Assembly (NCBI GenBank): GCA_016748015.1
Contig: JAAOMT010000607.1
Coordinates: 1-64,000, forward strand
Direction: 5' to 3'
Length of the DNA: 64,000 nt
Origin: Geosiphon pyriformis
Lineage: Eukaryota; Glomeromycota; Glomeromycetes; Archaeosporales; Geosiphonaceae
A program made the translations under genes and the position numbers. Below the pieces are notes generated by a model. That model did no database searches. It was not told the DNA's origin and was given only the letters and a program-made list of their open reading frames with translations. The first letter of the stretch is position 1, and every line of letters begins with the position of its first letter. Positions 35,866-50,108 of this stretch are shown piece by piece.

Positions 35866-36650
35866 AAAAAATTAATTTTACAAATTGATCACAGTGCGAT
35901 TACTTTCGATAATCAATTCGCAACGCCGCAACATTGAATTTACTAAATTTATTGGCATGATTTTTGGCAAAGAATTCCCTTCTTCAACCATATATCGCTC
36001 ATATTTTGCAACATTTGTTTTTCTAATTCACACTTAACGATTGCCCACAGATTTTCAATAGGATTTAGATCCGAACTACACGATGGCCAGTCAATAACTT
36101 CAAGTACATGTTTTGACAAAATTTCAAAACAAAACTTAGCATTCATGATATGCCAAAACAACATAAGCTGATTTTCCCCTTCATATAAAAACCCCTACAC
36201 AAATATTTTTATACAATCTTTTTGTCTTGGACAAATTAGTCTTTTTCTCTCTTACCAATGTCCCAATTGTGTTTGAGAACAATTGAAATGTTGTTTCATC
36301 CCAAAATGAAGTTTTTTTTTTAAATTATCAATAAGACAAAATTTGGCCTATTCAAGAGTTCTCTGCTTTTAAACTTGCATGAACATTGACATAGTAATTG
36401 GTGAGCGTTTCATATATTCCAACTTTAACATTGTATCGTACAGTTGAGATAGGTAGCTTATTGATTTTAATTAATTTTAGAACGGAACGCTCACCTTCAC
36501 TTCAGGAGGAGATCAGCTTTTTTCTTGCTATATTCTTTGACCAACAGATTCCTTTTTAATGTGAATTATAAACAAAACTGCAAAATTAATTCCGCTTTGG
36601 AAATATTCTATACATGTAATAACTTTTATTTGTTGAGTGTTAAGTTTTTT
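35866..36650 (-). mobile_element. Degenerate Tc1-like transposase
   Basis: On the minus strand, frames read an N-terminal helix-turn-helix piece (VLKLIKINKLPISTVRYNV, about 36480), then SFWDETTFQLFSN near 36290. An open frame at 36164-35949 contains HVLEVIDWPSCSSDLNPIEN followed by LWAIVKCELEK. The WPxxSxDLNPIENLW signature is diagnostic of Tc1/mariner-type DDE transposases. Downstream NSLPKIMPINLVNSMLRR matches the usual C-terminal MPxR segment. Several frameshifts and stops separate these pieces; terminal repeats are not clear. Confidence 0.7.
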
Positions 36651-38512
<1,862 letters not shown>

Positions 38513-39400
38513 TTTTTTAGTTGTTTACAATTATGAATAAATTAGTTATTTATATTTTAAATATTTATTAAAACTGAAATGTTATTTTATTTTTTGAAAA
38601 AATTAAATTATAATTATTATTTTTAAATTTTATTTTATTAAATAAAAAAATAAATAAATAAATAAATTTTAAGTTAAAAATTTAATTCAATAACTTTTAA
38701 ATTGAAAATATCAAATTTTAAAAGTATTTAATAAGTTTAACAAAATTAAATTTTATAATTTGATGATATTTTTTAGTTGCAAAATTTTACATATTATAAT
38801 AGACTTTAAAATAAACTTCAGATTAAATTAAACAAATATATAAAATCAGATATTTAATTTTATGAATATTATTATCAAATAAAATATAAAAAAGTTTTAA
38901 AATTGGGTATTTTTTTTTTATTTAAAAACATATAATTTCTAAAAAATGAAAATCATTTCTCAATTAAAAAAATTTATACGACCATTTTTTTCCAGTTCGT
39001 TTTTTCAAATGTGTCACATGTAACAGAATATTTACTCCTGCATGTTTTTGTTTTTGCCGTTTCAAAAAGAAGACGTCTAGCAGTGTGATGCAGATAATCA
39101 TTTAGCATTATGATCCAGAATCAGAATTTAGCATTATGAATTTGGGGAATGAAAGTATCAAAGACAATAAATTTGAAAGTCTAGGTAAAATGTGGACAAT
39201 TGTAACCCATATTTGGCCGATTTTTATAAATCGTGCATCACTGTTATGAATAAAATAGGTAGAAAAACGATGGGAGTCAAAATAGGTAACTGGACTTTAC
39301 TTCGTTTCATTTCTCATTTTTTTTCTTCAATATATATATTCATCATCTCATTTCTAAAAAAAAATTCTTTTAATTTTTATCACAACCCTTTTTTCTCACA
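38513..39400. other. AT-rich intergenic and upstream region
   Basis: An AAAT/AAATA run lies near 38640-38670. From about 38990 composition becomes less extreme and this part is probably the promoter and 5' UTR of the gene at 39401. Confidence 0.45.
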
Positions 39401-40106
39401 ATGAATAATATATTTTTCGTTTCTTTTTTAATTCTGGCGATATCATTTTCTTTTAATGTAAACGCTGTCCCAATTAAATCTTTACCTTGGACAAAAAGAA
39501 TAAAATTTCCATCACCAGGTGTGAAGGCATTCGTTAAATTTGATTCAAAGCATTTGTAAGTATTTGTTTACTAGATATCTTTGATTTTCTAATTAAATTT
39601 CCTAATGGTTATAAATTTTAAATCTAAAATTTGATCACATTCTTTTAAAGAAAAGGGTTTTTTCAAATACACGATAATCTAATTGAAAGTGGTACTCGAG
39701 TGACAGGATATTGGCGAAAAACATCATTCCCTAAAAAAACTTTAGTATTCTATTCTTACATCAACGCAAATTGTAATACGGTAGAAACTGATACGGTGTT
39801 GGAAGTTGACGTAACTAACGATTTTACACCTAAATATGTAAATGAAAAAGGGGAAAGCAAATTATTTACAAGAAGTAATTTGTCATGGCTATATGGAAGA
39901 CACGTGCAAACTGTTATCGTGGCTTATGAGGTTAAATATACGGTATGCGTTTTTTTTTTTTTATTTAAATTAAAAGATTATTAGTTTTTTTGGCGTCACT
40001 TAATCAGGGTACTAAGTTTTTTTTTTGTAATTTTTTATAGAAATCTGGAAAGGAATATGTTCAATCGCTGACATGTTCACCAATTCAATACGAAGCAGAT
40101 GAATAA
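39401..40106 (+). CDS. Small secreted protein, 170 residues, unknown family
   Basis: Three exons (39401-39555, 39651-39942, 40041-40106) join in frame through GTAAGT and GTATGC donors. Residues 1-22 (MNNIFFVSFLILAISFSFNV) form a signal peptide. The mature part contains IKFPSPGVKAFVKFDSKHLK, then GFFQIHDNLIESGTRVTGYW and YSYINANC, and ends with two to three Cys (SLTCSP). The pattern of alternating hydrophobic residues suggests a beta-rich fold. The 5' exon and the short 3' exon are easily missed; the middle exon alone reads on into the intron. No enzyme motif is visible. Confidence 0.75.
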
Positions 40107-40423
40107 TAAACATCAGCTGAGCAAAACAAGTCAGAAATCTAAAAAAGAACATTTCTTAAAAATCCTTGAGAGAATTCAAAGTAAACTTGAAACCATAAAT
40201 TAAAATAAAATACGTCGGACTCTAGAATTTTTTTTTGAATCAAAAATCATCATATTCAAGAGAAACTTTTTAAAATCAAAAATTCCACATCATTGCCATA
40301 AAGTTTTGTTTCAAAAATTTAGAGAAGAAAGAATATTTATTTCAAATAAATCCAATTCAATTGATCCCACTAAAAATTTCAATATATCTCTTGCTGCATA
40401 TAATCAATGGGAAAAATATTTCA
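40107..40423. other. Convergent intergenic spacer
   Basis: About 320 bp lie between two convergent genes, presumably both 3' UTRs. No other feature is seen. Confidence 0.5.
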
Positions 40424-41014
40424 CTAATTCATTCCACCTAAAAGTCGTCCTTTGGAAGCAATTTCACTCATCAAACCATTACCATTCCCTTTCAAACCAC
40501 TCAGTCTTCCTCTTCCTTTTACTGTTTTAACATCGCTAGTTTCCCATTCATCATTCAAACTATACTGAAAATTATCTTTGGTTTCATTTTCATTGTGAAT
40601 TTCTCCATTTGTTGTGCCTTTGCCTTTTTTAGCCTTTGCGAGGAAAGGTGGCGTTGAGGAAACATTTAGTGGCTTATCAATGTATACCTCGTTGGGTAGC
40701 CTTTCAAGTTTTGTACGTTTTATGATTTGAGGCTTGAACTCGCCTGGATCGAATGCTGCAGAAACAGGGAGTTCCTCAAGGGACCCAATAAATGGACCAG
40801 GAAGAAAGGGTAATTTGAAATCTGATGATGACGATGACGATGATGATGATGATGATGATGATGATGGTGAGTTTGGATTATTGTCACGTTCATAATGATT
40901 TTGGGATATTCTGATTGGAAACGTATATGTTTGACGGGGTTGACATATTGTTATGCAAAGGGATGCAAATGTCATTTTTAGAAGCCAATAATTGATACGC
41001 AATCGAATTAACAT
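40424..41014 (-). CDS. Predicted secreted protein with a poly-Ser tract
   Basis: A single open exon encodes 196 residues. A basic then hydrophobic N-terminus (LIRLRINYWLLKMTFASLCI) looks like a signal peptide. At about residues 50-64 a run of some 14 Ser follows NNPNSP; it is encoded by a GAT/GAC-type trinucleotide repeat on the plus strand (40826-40864), so its length probably varies between strains. The remainder is hydrophilic, with Lys/Gly-rich segments (AKAKKGKGTTNGE) and a C-terminus rich in Gly and basic residues (KGRGRLSGLKGNGNG, SKGRLLGGMN). The family is unknown. A secreted, intrinsically disordered protein fits best. Confidence 0.6.
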   Translation of the reverse strand: MLIRLRINYWLLKMTFASLCITICQPRQTYTFPIRISQNHYERDNNPNSPSSSSSSSSSSSSSSDFKLPFLPGPFIGSLEELPVSAAFDPGEFKPQIIKRTKLERLPNEVYIDKPLNVSSTPPFLAKAKKGKGTTNGEIHNENETKDNFQYSLNDEWETSDVKTVKGRGRLSGLKGNGNGLMSEIASKGRLLGGMN

Positions 41015-43988
41015 AGCTTCTAGTTTGAGATTTTTTTGAAAACATGTGTGAAGGGCAAAATATACATAATTTTCATATCCAAAACTTTGTAATTTCTAAT
41101 TCAACAAGTCGATATATTCCATTTATTATAATTTGTTACATTTGATTTTATGTGCAGTAAATCAATCGTTAAACATTTTTAATTGATGGCAAAAGCGAAA
41201 ATGCAATTTTTTTGTCTAAATTAACCTATTAAACATTTTTCTGATTTTATAAAAAAAAAATAGCTTAGGGATTTTTAAATTTCTACAAACCGAAATTTTT
41301 TATGCTACTTTGAGGCTTTTTCTCCTCCATTCTCAATTGGTTAAGAAATGTTTAACTTTTCAGTGTTCTGAAACACTTTTATTATCTCCCAACATTTTTT
41401 AAATATGATCTTCATCTTTTTTTCACAGTGCATTATCAAAATGAAAAATTAAATATTATCCTAAAAAGTGATCACTCTTTAAAAAATCTCAACTTTTATG
41501 AGAAATTCTGAAACCGATCGTGAAAGTAATTTTTTTTTAATCGGGGGGTTATCTAAATATCTTGTGGCCTTGAAATGATGTGTACAAAAATTATGTTCTA
41601 AATTCTTATTTATTTAAATTAGACACAGATTTCCAAATGTGGGATTACTTTTGTCTTGTCTTTTTGTAAAAATTCTGCATGCACCCTAAAATATTTTGTA
41701 TCATACTGTGATATTATTTTATCCATTTTCTGTTGCATGGTCTAAAATTGTGATTTAACTCTGTAAAAAAATTAATAGTCTTATATGAGTCAGGAAAAAT
41801 ATATATACATTTTGACAAGATTCAAAAAAGCTTTTCTGTTACTGCTCAAAAACAATAGTGAAATTTATTTATTTTTAAAAAAATTTAATGTTAAAAGTAG
41901 TAAATGTAGTTGTAACAATTTTTAAGATATTTATTTCCAAATATTTCAACTAAAAATTTTTATAGATTTTAACAAAAATTGAATGATTTTCGAATCTATA
42001 CAGCAGCTGAAAAAGAATGGATTTGTAAAACTATTTTTTCCGCAATCTTGGCGTGGGAAGCGGAATAAATTGAACTCATTAAAGAAAAGATGAAAAAAAA
42101 ATTATTTTACTCGATGAGATTGATTTTGAGGTTGCTTACTCACTTATTGTATTACATTCTAGTGCATTTTCTTTTCTCACTTTTGTACCATTCGAACATA
42201 CATGATATTTATTTTTTCTTTTTACTCCAGGTTTCACTAAGGATCAAATGTGAATAAGAAGCAAAAGGTTTTAGAAAGTTTCACGAGATGGGTATTTTAT
42301 GAATCGTTTTTAACTAAATATTCTAATTTTTTTTAAAGAAAATAAAATTCAAAGAATTTTGATGTCTAGTATAATTTTTATTTTACCTTTTGATTAAAAT
42401 TTGATAATCTTAATTATCATTAAAACAAATTTATAAATATTTCATTTTAAAAAAAAAAAAATTTCTTTGTCAAAAATCGGATATTTTTTTCTTTATTAAA
42501 AAGCCTATAGATTTTATTGAAATTAATTCTATCTATAATCTATATTCGGCTTAGAATTGATGAAATATATCTTGATCAATAAATTTTTATTATTAGAGTT
42601 AGACCTACTCCAAGGTTGGAAGATAGTAACCTGAAAATGCATGACCAAAAAAGGAGACTCTACCAGAACCAAAGCCTGCTTTTTTGTCTGAAATTTTTCT
42701 CAAATCAAACTGATACCAACTAAATTAATGTTAACTCTTATTTTTTGAATATAGATTATTTTTTAACCTTCATTCTTTTTCTCTTTTCAGAAATAAAATG
42801 CTTACACAGAACAATGAAAGGTTGCACCAATTATATAATTTTTTCAAAGCCATGGGGTACAATAAACGATAAATGAGAAAAAAAGTTAAAACTTCAACTA
42901 ATAACTTTAACAATGATGAAATAGCATGGACACATTTAATAAAAATTTTTTGTAACGTTTTTTTAGGCTTATTATTTCTCTTATCTTTCCTAATTTTTCT
43001 CTTGCTCTCTCTTAACTCTATATATTATTTGTAAATCTTTCTCTATTTCTCTGCTTAAAACTAAAAGGAGTCTTTTGCATGCAAGAACAAAGACGCTGGG
43101 GCATGCATGCATGCATAGTGAGAGAAAATTGAGCGCAAATTCTTAAACTATGTTTTAGGGATAACATGGCGTACTGTTAATAATGATTTTTTCGATATGC
43201 TAATTAAATCAACCTATGTTTTCAATTTTAAGCATCTCAACGAGAATTATGGTGGTATCATGATAATAGCTCCTTTATCTTGTGTTTAGGATTAGTGTTA
43301 CCCTGTCATCCACCATACTAAGGCAAACTATATCTCTCTTTACATGCAAAATATTAAAATTTGGGTAGGGGTAGTGGTCTTCAATTAACAGTTATTAGCA
43401 CAGAATCGGGCCACCGTTCCCAAATTTGTCCATTCTTGATGAGGATTAAAAAAACTGATTTTTTTTGACCGAGGAAATAAAAATCAAAATTATATAATAA
43501 TAAACGGTTTGTATAATTATGTCAGCAGGAGTAAATATACTCTAATCTTTATTTTGATATTTATCTGTTAAATTAATTACTATTATTGTTTGTTTACAAA
43601 GTCTTTTAAAAATTCTCACCACGAACTTTGTTTACTAATTGTGAAACAAAAAATTTCTCATGAGAAATTGAACCAGTGACAATAAAATTCGGAGATTGAT
43701 TTAAAAAAAATTTGTTTATTGTTTAAATAACAGACAAGATTCTTAAAATCATGCCATTACGAAAAATTTGTAAATTCTATTTATAAAAATCTTAAATAAA
43801 CAGATAAATATAAATACACACATGTACATGTATTTAGTTAGATACATACTGTACATAAATAGATAGAGTAAAAAATTACAAATAAAATTCGTTAAAAAAA
43901 AAAAAACTAATGCAATCACAAAATGATACATGTAGTGGGCTTCATGATCTAAATTCCTTTTACCATATAAGGTTCTTGTGATTCAATC

Positions 43989-43989
<1 letters not shown>
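41015..43989. other. Long intergenic stretch
   Basis: I find no gene in about 3 kb. There is a short GCATGCATGCATGCAT run at 43100-43116, and a less AT-rich patch around 43250-43440 that gives no open frame of interest. Confidence 0.45.
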
Positions 43990-44025
<36 letters not shown>

Positions 44026-44080
44026 CATAATAATAATAGTAATAATAATGATAATCATTAATATTATTTAATATTATTAA
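43990..44080. repeat. (TAA)n microsatellite, imperfect
   Basis: About 90 bp of TAA units run here with CAT, AGT and TGA interruptions toward the 3' end. Confidence 0.9.
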
Positions 44081-44974
44081 TATTTAAATCAATAATAAAG
44101 CAAATCATTCGAAATTAATAATACATATGCTTAGAGTTTTATTTTATTGTTTCCCGAACGGACAAGTCAAAATATCCCCACCCGATAAAAGCAAAACCCA
44201 TTCAATAATGATGACGGTAAACAGGAATGACGGTAAAACCGAAATATTTTCGGTTTAAAATTTAAAATTTTTTATCCCAAAGAGTCAAAAACCATGAACC
44301 AATCAAATATCGTCATTTCGTATAGAAGCTCATCACAGAAATGAACAAACCTATACCATCTGGTTTTACTTAAATTTCCTATTCATAGCTATAACCCATA
44401 TTTAGTATTCATTATTTTTGATAAATTCAATCCACTTTTCTTTTTTTCTTTTTTTTTTTAAGAAAAAATCAGACTCTTGTCCTTTCATTTTTGTTTAGAC
44501 ACTTTTAATCACCAAAGATTACCTTAATACGTACAATAAACATTACCTTTCCCGAAATAAGGTAGTCGCACTTGATTAACCTTAACCCTTTTGAAGTATT
44601 TTAATTTTTTTCGAAAAAACAATTAGGTTTCTTAGCTCCTTTGTGTTTTCTTTTTCTAGTTTAAAACTTTTTATTTTAATTTGGAAAATCAAAATCTATC
44701 ACGAATATATACTAGAACAATTACATCAATTCATTGGTTTCAATATAAATAGTCTTAGTGGGTAATTTTTGAAAGAAACAGTAATAACCTTTCCTCGCTG
44801 TAAAAAACTTTAAATTTCAAATTTAAAGAATTAATCAATTAATTTCATTCTTGCTTTAAAATACATGATATATTCGGTTTCCTGTTGGTCAAAATTTAAA
44901 TTCAATTAATCTATCACCGCTTGTTTCTACATTCAATTAAATAAAATATTTTCTCTACATTATCCCCAAACATC
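44081..44974. other. Upstream region of the P450-like gene
   Basis: There is no gene. The last 100 bases become pyrimidine-rich before the TATA-like element. Confidence 0.45.
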
Positions 44975-44982
44975 TATTTAAA
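44975..44982 (+). promoter_or_regulatory. TATA-like element of the P450-like gene
   Basis: TATTTAAA is followed by the C-rich tract CCCCCTCTCCCC 38-45 bases before the ATG at 45020, a TATA plus pyrimidine initiator arrangement common in fungal promoters. Confidence 0.45.
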
Positions 44983-45019
44983 CCCCCTCTCCCCATCATT
45001 CAATTTCATTTCAAAATCC

Positions 45020-46804
45020 ATGGCCGAGGTGTCAATAACAGTTATCTTATCATTTCTTTTGACCGCTTTCACTTATATATCGTTCGCCTATATCTTTGTT
45101 CACTTTCTACTTCTAAACGACGATAAAAAAAAATCTAATCGTCATAATCAAGGAAAACATCGCAAACAATCATCATTCTCAACAATGAAAGCTTCAATTG
45201 TTAAACAATCGACTAGAACCAACACAACTACCACCACAACAATGAAGAAACCAATCACAAATGTAAATACAAGCCCTTTAACCCTATCGTTTGTCCTACC
45301 CAAAGGTATAAAGCCTTTACCTGGGCCAACTTCATTACCAGTCATTGGTAATCTCCATCAGCTATCTGATCCTTTGCACATGACCTTGAATGATTGGGCT
45401 CAAATTTATGGTCCTATATTTCAAATTCGTATGGGATCAAAAGTTTGGGTCATCTTAAATGATCATCAAATTGCCAATAAACTTTTCCTCGAGAAAAGTG
45501 ATATTTATCAACCATCATCTTCAAATTTATTAATCTCATCCACCCCTTTATCTCTGACCGCAAGGTCGCTTGCTCAACAAGCTTTATCACAAAAAACGGT
45601 CGAAACAAATTATACTCCTATTGTCCATAAACAAACTAAATCCTTAATGAGACATTTCTATAAATACTCGAACCAAACCATTGACCCTAGCGAAGCACTT
45701 GGAGAATTTGTCTCGAAAACCTTTTCCACTTTAACCTTTGGAAGTGTGGCAGAAAAATTTTCTGATGATTTTAGTCAAGTATTAGAATTAACCAAATCTT
45801 TAGAATCAAAAAATGCTCGATTAGAAGCTTTACCATTTCTTCGTTCTTTCACCTCATCACCGAAACTTGAATCAGAAGCTCGTGAAAGTGTACTAAAGTT
45901 TCAAGAAGTTTCCATGAATTTGGCAGCCACGTTGAAAAATCGTAACGCTAAAAAAAGCCCTGCCATTGATAAATCTTTCGTTTCACAAATTTTACGATCT
46001 ATGAAATCGAAAAATTCAATCGATGACCATGAATTAATGAATTTGAATACAAACTTTTTGTTCAATGGTACCGATTATACGATCAAAGAAATTAAATGGG
46101 TCTTCCTGCTGTTGTCATATGCACCACAAGTTCAAAAACGAATTCAGCAAGAATTACTCAAAGTAGTTGGAAAAGGAAAATTACCTGAGGCTAACGATTA
46201 TGCTAATCTGCCTTATTTGCGAGCCACCATAAAGGAAATCATGCGTTTCAGGTAAAAATCGTAATGATTTTTCCTGTTTTATTTTAAATAGTTTTGAAAT
46301 TCATTTTTTTGAAATCTCACTTTTTGAATTTTTTTTTTTTATAGACCCGTTGGTTTCTTCTCAAAAACATACACAGCAACAAAAGATGACATCTACGGAA
46401 ATTTACACATCCCACTCAACTCAACTGTAATCTTAAACACAAACTTTCTTCACTTTAGTCCGTCAGTTTTCGAACGTCCAAAACGATTTTCACCTGAAAG
46501 ATTCTTGGACTCTAATGGAAACTTAAAAGAAATCGATTCAACTCTGGACACTTGGTTGTTCGGTAAAGGACCAAACGAAAATTTGACTCAACACCTAACC
46601 GAAATCCTTTTATCATGTGTTACCACCTTCACCTTATCACTATTCAACATACAAGCTGAGATTGATCAGAAAACTGGGGAAGAGGTTGATATTAATTTGG
46701 AAGGCATTTCACGTGGTTTGGAATTGGATGCACCAGAATTCAAGATTATATTGGAACCGCGGGAAGATGTGCTTGATACTGTGGCCATTATTGGACGATA
46801 TTAA
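45020..46804 (+). CDS. Cytochrome P450-like protein lacking the heme-ligand Cys
   Basis: Two exons (45020-46251, 46345-46804) encode 563 residues. Residues 7-30 form an N-terminal membrane anchor. A Lys/Thr-rich linker leads to the Pro hinge KPLPGPTSLPVIGNLHQL. Later landmarks are the I-helix segment FNGTDYT (348-354), the K-helix ExxR (E406 to R409, KEIMR) and a PERF-type motif FSPERF (459-464). The heme-binding loop, normally FxxGxRxCxG, reads FGKGPNENLT at 483-492: the first FG and G are kept, but Arg becomes Asn488, the axial Cys becomes Asn490, and the following Gly is Thr492. The frame is open and spliced cleanly, with no stop or shift. Standard thiolate-heme catalysis is not expected. 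It could have another heme ligand, be a regulatory paralogue, or be in early decay. Confidence 0.85.
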
Positions 46805-47469
46805 CAACTGGTTTTTAGTAGTAGGAAATTAGGTTTAGGGTATTAAATTTGGGAAAACAATTTGTAGATCTTTATGTAGCTAGCAGGACTTTTTCAATCT
46901 TCGGATAATAGCCAATTAAATATAATTAGCAAAATTAAAAATGGGTTTATTGGTTCTTTTTTACACATGTATTGGAAGTTTTAAATTGAAGAGAAAATCG
47001 AATAATTCTGTTAGGAATGTTTTTGTTACCTGATATGGCTAGTTTTTTCTAAAATGAATTATTCTATTTAGAAAAGTTTCAAACAACAAATCATTTCATG
47101 AATTAAATTAGATTTACAAAAGGTGAATAAATATATAAAACATTTCACTCGTGACGAAGATATTTTGTACCATTCAGAAATATACACTTAATGATTAAAT
47201 ATTTTACAAGGGATCTAAGATTAAATGTAAAATGCCTCCTAAATTATTAAAGTAATAATTAAGAAACGTTGAGAAAATGGTTGAGAATAATTTAAATTAT
47301 CATTTATGATGCAAACTTTAGAATCAAAATTCAAATAACAATTTCGATATTAGTCAAAGAACCAGGTATGAATTTTAACATGTTCAAAAATTTTGGACTT
47401 ACGCTTCTGGCGGAATGTAATGGACAATTTTTAAAACACAAACTCGGGAGATCCTTTATTGAAGATGTA
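46805..47469. other. Intergenic stretch
   Basis: This is the P450 3' flank. No other gene or repeat is recognised. Confidence 0.5.
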
Positions 47470-47720
47470 TATAAAAATTAGTATGTAGTGTGAACTCCTT
47501 CTGCCTTTATATATAAGCTTGAATACTGGTAGACATGCTACGAATATTTGCTTATTCTTTTTTACTAGTCTAAAAAAAACCTTATGAGACACTGTTTTTT
47601 TTTTTGCAGCCATTCCTTTTACCTTTTTCTCTATATTATGGGCAAATATTCTCAATGGGGTTGAGGTCAGAACACGACATGGAAGTCTTGCTTGGAGGTA
47701 ATCGCACAAATTATTGGAGA
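47470..47720 (-). mobile_element. Tc1-like transposase C-terminal fragment
   Basis: In shifted minus-strand frames, DLNPIENICPII (around 47670) and RLVKKNKQIFVACLPVFKLI followed by YKGRRSSHY (to about 47490) match the end of Tc1 transposases, normally DLNPIENIW and then SMPxRIxAVIxAKGxxTKY. Only the last roughly 80 residues are present and the frame shifts between the two parts. Confidence 0.55.
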
Positions 47721-47782
47721 TGAGGGACATTATTGAGCGGAATGACAATTTAGCCAAGCCTTGAATCCTTGTCCCGGACAGT

Positions 47783-47996
47783 TTATTTGCCGACTTTGAA
47801 CTCTGGATGTATTTCTTTGAACGCTTTGATTTCTGCTCCAATAACAAATAATTTATATGCATGATTTGCCCATCCGGCGACAAGTAAGCTTGTGACTGTT
47901 TTTATGAAGTAATACAATGTAACGTTCACGGGAGCAAGGGAAACGCCAGTTAGTTTAGCCATTTCGAATGCATTGCTGTAACCAATTGGGTCAAGC
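47783..47996 (-). pseudogene. Orphan terminal exon, unknown gene
   Basis: After a possible 3' splice site (TAG at 47999-47997) an open frame of about 70 residues reads LDPIGYSNAFEMAKLTGVSL, then VTLYYFIKTVTSLLVAGW, and ends with IHPEFKVGK and TAA. It has markedly less AT-rich codon use than its surroundings, as real exons here do. No start codon or upstream exon is visible, and a Tc1 fragment lies immediately downstream. It may be a gene truncated by transposition. I do not recognise the family. Confidence 0.35.
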
Positions 47997-50108
47997 CTAC
48001 TCAACGAGTTTATGGTTCGAATTTATGACGTTAGGGTGCATTAGGTAGGTGAAAAAAGATAAAATGAATTGCGCAGGAAAAAAATGAAAGTTTTGTGATA
48101 TCAGGAGTAAAAAAAACATCATTTACACGTTGGCATTTTCTGAAAAGAGGTTCATAACGCGACAATTTTTTTTAATGGTGTTACCACATACTTTAATTAG
48201 ATTTATAACAAGAAATTAAAATTTTAATAAATGGAAACTAATTCTTGTAAACGTGTAATATTATTATATTGATAATTTCAAAAATAAGATAATATATCAA
48301 AGTTATAGTATATTCAAAGAATGGCCAACACATATTTTAAAGTGTCATGGTTTTAATTACGCCTAAATATTATGATTTTACCATATTAAAAATGGTTCGA
48401 AAAAACGATTTTAACTTTCAGTTATGGAATGATTACGCATCAAAATTTTATATCTTTTAAACATGCCACTAAATCTAAACTCTTATATAGCATATGTCAA
48501 TTTTTATTTGAAATAATTGAAAAAAGGTTAAATTTTATATTTTTAGAAATGGTGCTTATACTCAAGAGGGCAAGGAACTTGAAAAAATTGAAATTATTCC
48601 TTTTGAAGAAAATATTTAATATGTTCAGAATCCGTTACTTTATATGAAGATTCAAATCTAAATACTTTATAGCGATTTTTTTTATAAAGAAAAATCAAAA
48701 ATTGTATACAACTATTTCTTGTCTAATATTTCTTGAAAAATGGGTTTAGGCTAATGGGAAGTTTCGTCAAAATTGTTATGGGATTTTGAGCAATAATAGT
48801 TATGCAACAGGATTAAGCATTTTGCAAAAATCTTAGTCCCTTACTTACCCTGCTCTTAATACTTCTCACGACTTGAAAATATTTCAGAAATTGTCATCAA
48901 ATTTTATATTCTTCTTTGAATAAAAGTAGACGCGTTTTTTGCATATTCTTATTCCAAAGCGATTCGTTATTTATCTTTCGATTTAAAATTTTTTTTTACT
49001 TGAATTTTCTTTTGGTTTTGTAAAGCGATTTGTCTGATTTTTTAATTTGGGAAATTTTCAGGACACATTTCGACAAAACTTATAATTTTAAACTTCGGAT
49101 TCCATATATGTCCTTTTTTTTCTTCTTTTTTGGAATGGATATGTTATAAATTTTTCACATTAATTGATACTTTTCTCACCATATCATCCCAAAATTTTCT
49201 TTTCTTGATAAGGCCAATTAAATTTATCTGTAAATGACTATTATCATTAAAAAGAAGTGGATTGCAAAAACAAAATAATAGTACATGTATAAATTTTTTA
49301 GCGATGATGAGCAGAATGCTAATATATCAAGGTTATCCAATGTATTATTTTGGCCTTTGGTTTTCTGCTACCTCTAGCTCAAATAAATTTTTTTTTCAGA
49401 AGGGTAAAACTCTTGAAATAATGCTCACAAATAAATCAAGACAAGATTTTGAACAAAGGTGTGTCTGTCAAAAGAGCGTTTTGGGTACTTTGAATCAGCT
49501 TGTCTTTTGAAAATGTTTTATGATACTGTATGACCAATCTTTTATCATTTAATTTTAATTTGATTGTGCTTTATTTTTTTTGGGGTGATATAAATTTCAT
49601 TTTTCTACTATTTACTTTATCTTGTAGAAATTTCCTTAATGTGATATATTAGAAATTCTGGCTTAGCTTTGATCTTAATAGCCAATATTTTCGTGACATT
49701 TTAAATGTATATAAATTATTTTTTATATTTCATGATTCAAAACTGGTTCCAAGCTCTATAGTGTAAAAATTATCTTCAGAAGATTTCAAAGCATTAATAT
49801 TTTTATTCCAGAGTGCTTAAAAGTTATCCATCCATCTGGCAAGATTTGTAAATTATAAACCTCGAATGGTATTAAACAATTAGGTATGTGTTGGATAAAA
49901 TAAAATGACAAATTATTTCCGTTAAATTTATTAGCAAAAAAAAAAAACTAAATACATTGGAATATTTTCTATAGGCAGAGCATTCATTCGAATCATAGTT
50001 CTAATTCCATCGATATCTACCAGGTGCCACCAAAATGAGTTCGATTCATACTCATATCGCGTGACGATTCCAAGCTTCCGTCCAACCATGTTCTATATTC
50101 GGATCAAT
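47997..50108. other. Intergenic stretch
   Basis: No gene is supported. 49980-50095 could carry a further coding piece of the adjacent F-box gene in another frame (see that entry). Confidence 0.4.

Noticed and set aside
43749-43931. Hydrophobic 60-codon minus-strand frame
   Set aside because: It consists of AT-rich Phe/Ile/Leu codons with no signal-peptide structure or neighbours; probably chance.
45148-45345. Minus-strand frame rich in Val/Leu opposite the P450 start
   Set aside because: It is antisense to the Thr-rich linker and membrane anchor of the P450-like gene.
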